Assembly: GCA_003254925.1 (NCBI GenBank)
Contig: QANZ01019865.1
Location: 94,407 to 158,406 of the forward strand
Direction: 5' to 3'
DNA from: Chamaecrista fasciculata
Lineage: Eukaryota > Streptophyta > Magnoliopsida > Fabales > Fabaceae
DNA: 64,000 nucleotides
Both the position numbers and the translations under genes were made by a program. Shown here in pieces: positions 58,476 to 64,000 of the stretch. The stretch's first letter is position 1. Each line of letters opens with the position of its first letter. Below the pieces are notes generated by a model. It was not told the DNA's origin. It searched no databases and saw only the letters and a program-made list of their open reading frames with translations.

Positions 58476-59402
58476 TATTTATAAGACATCAAAGTTAAAA
58501 CTTTACTCACAATGATACCAAACCACATATTACTTATTATGTCATTGAAAACTAATAGTGTAAAATGAATATCCAGAGTTTTGTAACAATACTCTGAAAT
58601 TGAACCTAACCTTCCTAACAATGGGTGAGTTTGTCAAAAGAATAGTCTGCCAAATAAAGCATACAGGGAATAAGGCAACCGACCATATATTAGTGTGTCT
58701 TCTTCTTAATGATGCGTCTCTTGCTTAATCAGGACGACCTTATAAAAATATATGGTGAAATCAATATTCTTTTTGGCCTCTCACCTCTCATTGTATAATA
58801 TAATTAGCACATGTTCTATTTCTTCTTCTTCTTCTTCTTCCTTTTTAAAAATAAAAAAAATATCCTTACAAGCTTCCATATTCTTTCCCTTTTCAGCTCA
58901 TTCAAAAAGGCTCTGCATATTTTCTACAGTCAAATTCATACCCCCATATACCCGAAGGTTCCATAATTCATTAGTTTCAAACTTGGGTACTGCTAATTTT
59001 TTTTCCTTTTCTTTAGTTTTCAATATATTAAAAAAACAAATATTGGATTAATGTCAAATGCAGCTAATTAACTATATATATATACAACTTTGGGGGGTTT
59101 AATTTCAGTATTATTTGCATGGTGGTGGACTGGTGGTTATAATTAATAATATTCTAGAAAAAGGTTTTCGTGTGGTACGCATTTAATAATTAATGGGGAA
59201 AATATAGGATTTAATTAGGTGGACCAAACTACCTTAACTTCTAATTATTATGAAAATACAAAGACGGTGGAGTGTGGAGTTTGTTTGGAATCAAATATTT
59301 GTCGCTGTTATTAACGAATAAGAGACAAGTCAAACAATCTCACTAACCAACACCTTCTATGTTGTTTCCAACTTTCCATTCCATATTAATAAATAGATGG
59401 CC
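58476..59402. other. Intergenic, nothing recognised
   Basis: AT-rich with a (TTC)n tract at 58817-58840. The plus-strand ORF at 58752-59051 is low-complexity and has no family signature. Confidence 0.4.
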
Positions 59403-59775
59403 AAAATCTCAAATTGGTCCCTTATGTTTTACTTCTTTCATATTGGTCTTACATATATCTATAGTTTTTCAAATTGATCTTAAAAAATACTGAATTTGGC
59501 AATGCCTTTCTCGTTTTAAATTCAAATGCGACGTATCCAAAGCTATGAATTTTTTTTATGGGTACTTTGAGACTGTCAACAAATAAGGTTAATTTGAATC
59601 CAAAACTGGGTGACTTGTTACGAATTCAAAACTATGTACTAACTCTTGAAAAGTTTTTTCTCTACCCAGTTGAGATCGTTAGCAAATGAGATAAAATTGT
59701 GACTCAAAAGTAAATTTGAGACCAATTTAAAAAATTATAAAAATATATAAGATTAATCTGAAACAAATGAAACAT
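59403..59775. mobile_element. Diverged foldback MITE, TTTTGGTCC-related
   Basis: TCAAATTGGTCCCTTATGTT at the left, with core words TTTCTCGTTTTAAATTCAAA, GCGACGTATCCAAAGCTATG and CCAGTTGAGATCGTTAGCAA related to the 58050 element. The right arm is weak (AAATATATAAGATTAATCTG). Boundaries are approximate. Confidence 0.5.
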
Positions 59776-59787
59776 ACAAAAATAATT

Positions 59788-60173
59788 GGCTTAAGTGCAA
59801 TTTTGGTCCCCTAACTTTTGCAAAGGTCTCAATTTGGTCCCCTAATTTTTTTTGTTGCAATTTTAGTCCCTTAACTTTCGCAAAGGTCTCAATTTGGTCC
59901 CCTAAATTTTTTTGTTGCAATTTTGGTCCCTTAACTTTCGTAAAGGTCTCAATTTGGTCCCCTAACTTTTGCAAAGGTCTCAATTTGGTCCCATACTTTT
60001 TTTGTTACAATTTTGGTCCCCTAACTCTTGAAAACGTCTCACTATTAGTCCAAAGTGCACTTCTAAGTCATGAAAACGTCTCCGCAAAATGGTCCTTTTT
60101 TAATCCACTTCACTCATATTTTTTACGTCATCAACCAACTCAGCCTTTAGATCGGCACTAACGGCAGATAATG
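59788..60173. repeat. Expanded half element, tandem ~62-bp TTTTGGTCCC array
   Basis: Starts GGCTTAAGTGCAATTTTGGT and repeats a unit of about 62 bp (CCTAACTTTTGCAAAGGTCT, CAATTTGGTCCCCTAA, TTTTTGTTGCAA) about four times to 60050. The tail to the N at 60174 matches 2290-2360 in reverse. Only one arm is present. The minus-strand ORF 59753-59983 with QIETFAKVKG repeats is a by-product of the array. Confidence 0.7.
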
Positions 60174-60174
60174 N

Positions 60175-60633
60175 GTTCAATCGTCATGGAGGCATTTAAA
60201 ATAAGACTTCAACATCTAAATTAGTATAAAATATATCGAAAATATATCTAAAAAAATTAGCCTAGACTATATCTGAGAGAAATATATATATATATATATT
60301 TTAAGTAATTTTGTATGAGTTGGAATAGACCTAGAGAATGGGAGGGTTCGGATCAACCTCAAAATTGCTTGTATTCCTTATCAATTATAATGTATGATAT
60401 AAGTTAAATTCAGATGAATAAAAACAAAATTTTGGAGATGGAAGGAATAATAAAAAGAAATTTATAAATCATACAAAAAAAAATAATAAAAAAAAGTGAA
60501 AGAAGAAACGACAAGGGGGATTTTGCAGCATATAGAGAGTAGGCTAGTTGTGATGTGTTGAAATTTCTCAGCTGTCTTTGTCGTTCATAATTGATAATTG
60601 TGTTGTATTGTGAACTCATTATTATTTATTTAT
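60175..60633. other. Intergenic, nothing recognised
   Basis: AT-rich, with (TA)n near 60283. No gene supported. Confidence 0.4.
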
Positions 60634-61052
60634 GAGTAAATTACATTTTGGTACCTTATTCTATGGACCGATTTCACTTTGGTACCTTATAACTTATTCT
60701 TTCAAAAGTGACAATTTGCTACCCTTTTGTTTGCACTGTTAACAATTTGGTACCCTGTTCTTCAAAAATGACATTTTGGTACCATGTTCTTTGCACCGTT
60801 AACACTTTGCAAAAAGATAGAATAATGTAACAAATCGTTAAAGAACATGGTACAAAGTAAAATTAGTCCATAGAAAAAAGTATCAAAGTGTTAACGGTAC
60901 AAAGAATAGAGTATCAAAATGTCATTTTTGAAAGAACATGATATTAAAATGTCAACGGTGCAAAGAATAGGTACTAAAGTGTCACTTTTGAAAGAATAGA
61001 GTATCAGAGTGAAATCGGTCCATAGAATAGAGTACCAAAGTGTAATTTACCC
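60634..61052. mobile_element. Foldback MITE, GGTACC family, 9-bp TSD
   Basis: The ends GAGTAAATTACATTTTGG and (right) AGTGTAATTTACCC are inverted. TTTATTTAT is found at 60625-60633 and 61053-61061, within a repetitive flank. The units TTGGTACCTTATTC, TTGCACTGTTAAC and their complements resemble those of 681-1067. Confidence 0.78.
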
Positions 61053-61320
61053 TTTATTTATTTATTTATTTTTGTTATACTTAATAATTTTGGAGGGAAA
61101 TTGGTGGTGGGGTTTGATTGATTGATTGGTTCTTGTGGGGCCCTCTAAAAGTGATACGGCCACGTGTGTCCATGGTGGCCTCTATGCAATTGGGCCACTT
61201 CTAGTTTCTGGATTCTATTGTGTGGGCCCACTCACAATTCAAGGGTTTGGTGATGCCTACGGTGAAACTTTCTACACTTCTTACATTCATCCGAAAAGGA
61301 CTTCAAATCATACTCCCTTC

Positions 61321-61355
<35 letters not shown>

Positions 61356-61839
61356 GATGTTTTTTGGAGAATTTTTTTTTGTTTCAAAATATCTGATGTT
61401 TTATAAATTCAAGAGAACATTAATTATTTTTTTACTATTCTATCTCTATTATATATAGTAGAGTCATAAATGAATAAACATTTCCCAAGTAATTTAATAG
61501 GGGTAGTTTAGTCTTTTTATTTCATTTTTCTCTTCATTTTAGATAAACTAATCATTTCCTTAATCTGTGTGCATTTACCTTAAACATCAGATATATATAG
61601 AACCGGAGAGAGTATTAGAGAAGGACTTCAAATCATATTAAAGAAGGACTTCAATAACTACAAGACTTATTAATACAAGTCATACTTATTTAGGTTACTT
61701 GAGCATCATGGCTTAGATTTGATGTTTAGAATGATGTCTCTATGCAATAAGTTTTATGGTCATAATTTTATATATTTTTCTTTGATTATTCTCTCCATTA
61801 ATCCCTATACCCTATATAGTCTCGTAGGGATATTAATTA
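61053..61839. other. Intergenic with (TA)n microsatellite
   Basis: The plus-strand ORF 61126-61458 runs through a (TA)n tract (61321-61347) and has no recognisable family, so it is not called. No other feature seen. Confidence 0.4.
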
Positions 61840-63266
61840 CGCCCAGTTCGTTTGCGTTCTGATTATAATCTGCTCTGATTATAATCGTAATAAGCATGTT
61901 CATTTGCACTCTTTTTCTAATCAAATTATAATCATGATTTTTTTATAATCAAACACACTCAATTACAATAATACCCCTATATATACCTATAATTACCTAT
62001 ACTCTAATTCATTCAATCACCCATCACAGGGGCAAAATTGTCATTTAACTAAATATTGGGCCAAGTTGCAAATATGTATTCTTCTCTTGGGCTAAAATGT
62101 TATTTTTCTCAAAGAGTTTAGGGTCCAAATTGATATTTTGGCCTTCTCCTCTCTCTCTCTCTCTCTCTTCGAATTTAACCAATCGCGAGTTCTTCGACGA
62201 CGGTGACGGTGTATGCGTTAGTGCAGTGCTTGAAGGATTTGACGTCCGGACAGTGTGAGAAATGTCTAAACAATGCCGCCGGAGTTCTTCCGACGTGCTG
62301 TGGGGGAAGCCAAGGTGCGAGAGTTCTGCTTTCGTCGTGTAATGTGAGATACGAGTTGTTCAAATTTTGCAACAGAACTACGGCGTCGTCGTCTCCACCT
62401 GTTACTTCTAGTAATGTGCCTTCTCCTTCTTTGGAGTTCAGACCAGTGTAGTCAAGATCTTGCCTTCCTCGATTTCTCAATGTGTGTTGCAAGAGAATCA
62501 CGCTCATGCGTGGGAAAGTGGGGATTCAAATTCGAAATCGAATTCGAGTTCAAATAATAGAGGTAACATGGATGATGATCTCGTTTCGAAGAGAAATGGA
62601 GGAAGAAATTTGATGGTGAAATACAAAGGGGGCAAAGAAGAAATGGGCATTAGAAGGTGAAATTCAGAGAAAGAGAAGGAGAGAGTGACGAGAGAGGGAG
62701 AGAGGATAAATGAATTGAGCCAAATTGAATTATTTTTTCGGGTCCAATCCTTTTTTTTTCATTCTCTCTCATCTTGTGCGAAATGGTGGACCATTTTTTT
62801 CGATGGTCCACCAAATGTCGGGGCCTGATTTGAAAAAATGCTACACTTTAGTCCTTTTGGTCCACCATTTCGTAGGCAAAAATGAGTTCGGTCGACCAAA
62901 CAAAATAATCACCTCCAAAGTTGCATATGATTATAATCATATTTTCACGCTTTCCAAGAAAAACAGTGACAATTTATTTTTTTAAAAGCAACAATCACAT
63001 CCAAACACACTTTAATTATAATCAAATCACATATTACTTTTTCCTACTTTTTCTAACTTTTTCTTCCATTTCTACCCCCATACAATTTATCAATTTCTTT
63101 ACCCTTCTATCTACCAACCACAATCATTACATACCCATTTCAATAATTTCACACCAAATAATCAATTTTCATCCCAACACCAATACACAAATAATCAACT
63201 TTGATTATAATCATACTCTGATTATAATCAGAGCAGATTTTATTATAAGTGCAAACGAACGGAGCC
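61840..63266. mobile_element. TIR element carrying a captured host-gene fragment
   Basis: The left end CGCCCAGTTCGTTTGC and the right end (reverse complement GGCTCCGTTCGTTTGC) are imperfect inverted repeats. TAATTA flanks both sides (61834-61839 and 63267-63272). TGATTATAATC and CTGCTCTGATTATAATC repeat near both ends in opposite orientation. The middle (about 62145-62700) is far less AT-rich and encodes part of a DUF26 protein. No transposase was found, so it is non-autonomous. The superfamily is uncertain because the 6-bp flank is palindromic AT sequence. Confidence 0.8.
62179..62451 (+). pseudogene. DUF26/Gnk2 (stress-antifungal) domain gene fragment
   Basis: The frame is open from 62179 to a TAG at 62449, with no ATG start (62203 is GTG). 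It reads VYALVQCLKDLTSGQCEKCL, then LPTCCGGSQGARVLLSSCNV and RYELFKFC. The spacing C-x8-C-x2-C and the following CNVRYE block are the hallmark of the DUF26 domain of plant cysteine-rich receptor-like kinases, secreted CRRSPs and plasmodesmata-located proteins. Only the later half of one domain is present, with no signal peptide, second domain or membrane segment, followed by a Ser/Pro-rich tail. It lies inside a TIR element and differs in base composition from the flanks, so it is a captured exon fragment, probably not functional. Confidence 0.8.
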
Positions 63267-63786
63267 TAATTAGTTAAAATATCCTTATTTTTTTTCATTA
63301 ATTAGGGCTTAAACCTCGTGTGTTTTCTTTTCTATGCGCATGGGAATCCTTCATTAATAAATTGCCAATATGAAACTCCACTTTTTAAGGTTTACCCACC
63401 ACTTGCACAACTTGTTTAGTGTCGTCTTATTCTCATATTCTCCTTTCAACTAATTTAACCTTAAAGATTGGGAAAATTGATATATTTTATTTCTGTAATC
63501 AACTTAATTAATACTAGATTACAATTGTTAATTCCTTATATATATAATATTAACTTTTCCTGTTTTTTTGAGTGGTTTGCAATCCCCATTAGTTCCCACC
63601 CACATCACATTATTTGTTTTGTATTACTAGTACTCAGACCTTATTATTAGATGTTAAACCCGTAAGACTTTTTTTTTTTTTTTTGAACAAGCACCCGTAA
63701 GAGTTGGGTCTATCACAAATATATAGTTTTTCAGACTCATATTTAAATTTCTTGTGAAAGAAATGTTTATATTTAATGTCTAACAT
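63267..63786. other. Intergenic with a tiny poly-T insertion
   Basis: No gene. At 63668-63692 a 25-bp piece (a T run plus GAACAAGC) is flanked by identical ACCCGTAAGA (63658-63667 and 63693-63702). It looks like a 5'-truncated, reverse-oriented poly(A) retroposon. Confidence 0.6.
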
Positions 63787-64000
63787 TATGAAGCATGGAC
63801 ACTTCATCTTGGCTGTCGTCGTGTCAGATGCGTGTCCGGGTCTGACACCCGTACGACACCCACATGGCTCATATTCACAAATTTTAGAATATAAGATCAA
63901 TTTTTTGTGACTTTATCATGACAAATAATAAAAAATAATATCATATATGACATATATTATGAATAGATATTGTAAATTTTAAATTTTCATAAAAATTTAT
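63787..64000. mobile_element. hAT MITE, second copy, cut by window end
   Basis: TTATGAAGCATGGACACTTC followed by GTACGACACC, TATTCACAAATTTTAGAATA and GACATATATTATGAATA parallels 31628-31953. The right half lies beyond the window. Confidence 0.8.

Noticed and set aside
59753-59983. Repeat protein with QIETFAKVKG units
   Set aside because: It is the antisense translation of a 62-bp tandem array in a MITE arm.
61126-61458. 110-codon plus-strand ORF
   Set aside because: It runs through a (TA)n microsatellite that gives a YIYIYI repeat, and the first part matches no family I recognise.
62203-62451. Functional DUF26 secreted protein gene
   Set aside because: No ATG, no signal peptide, only part of one domain, and located inside a non-autonomous TIR element.

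Overview
The window is nuclear DNA of a flowering plant, most likely a eudicot. It is AT-rich, its genes have many GT-AG introns, and it carries a plant-specific AP2/ERF transcription factor, a trehalose-6-phosphate phosphatase and plant-type transposable elements. The species cannot be named from the sequence. There are seven assembly gaps: single N bases at 4741, 10479, 17755, 21721, 22876 and 60174, and a 24-base run at 45251-45274. Several of them sit exactly where the sequence changes character, so some junctions may be assembly products.

Four host genes can be read. (1) The 3' end of a WD40-repeat protein gene (+, 1-1663; three exons visible). (2) A complete DREB A-6/RAP2.4-like ERF gene (-, 8878-9936), with a likely 5'UTR intron and a TATA box only about 15 bp from an N gap. 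(3) A complete 13-exon gene for an ERGIC3/Erv46-type ER-Golgi cargo receptor of 385 aa (-, 30582-37340). (4) A complete 7-exon trehalose-6-phosphate phosphatase gene of 368 aa (-, 51031-52869). In genes 3 and 4 every exon joins in frame. The four genes have unrelated roles and are not an operon or pathway cluster.

The rest is mostly transposable elements, many with exact target-site duplications (TSDs). They include a Ty3/gypsy pol region (10480-14507), a truncated LTR-gag fragment (19541-21279), a related solo LTR (50227-50645), an intact TRIM with TSD AAAGT (37913-39167), hAT elements with 8-bp TSDs (7084-8012, 16705-16828, 31628-31953, part of another at 63787), tRNA-derived SINEs, two Helitron-like 3' termini, and a TIR element that has captured a DUF26/Gnk2 gene fragment (61840-63266).

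The most distinctive feature is a set of foldback MITE families that differ in sequence but share one design: arms made of periodic TTTGGT-containing units in inverted orientation, usually flanked by 9-10 bp direct repeats as in Mutator-like (MULE) elements. The largest (40122-42312, TSD GATTCACATT) has arms filled with degenerate plant telomere-like CCCTAAA/TTTAGGG repeats.

Between 17755 and 22965 one stretch is present twice. Its N-bounded piece starts and ends with the same 331 bases, so this is either a real tandem duplication or an unresolved assembly.
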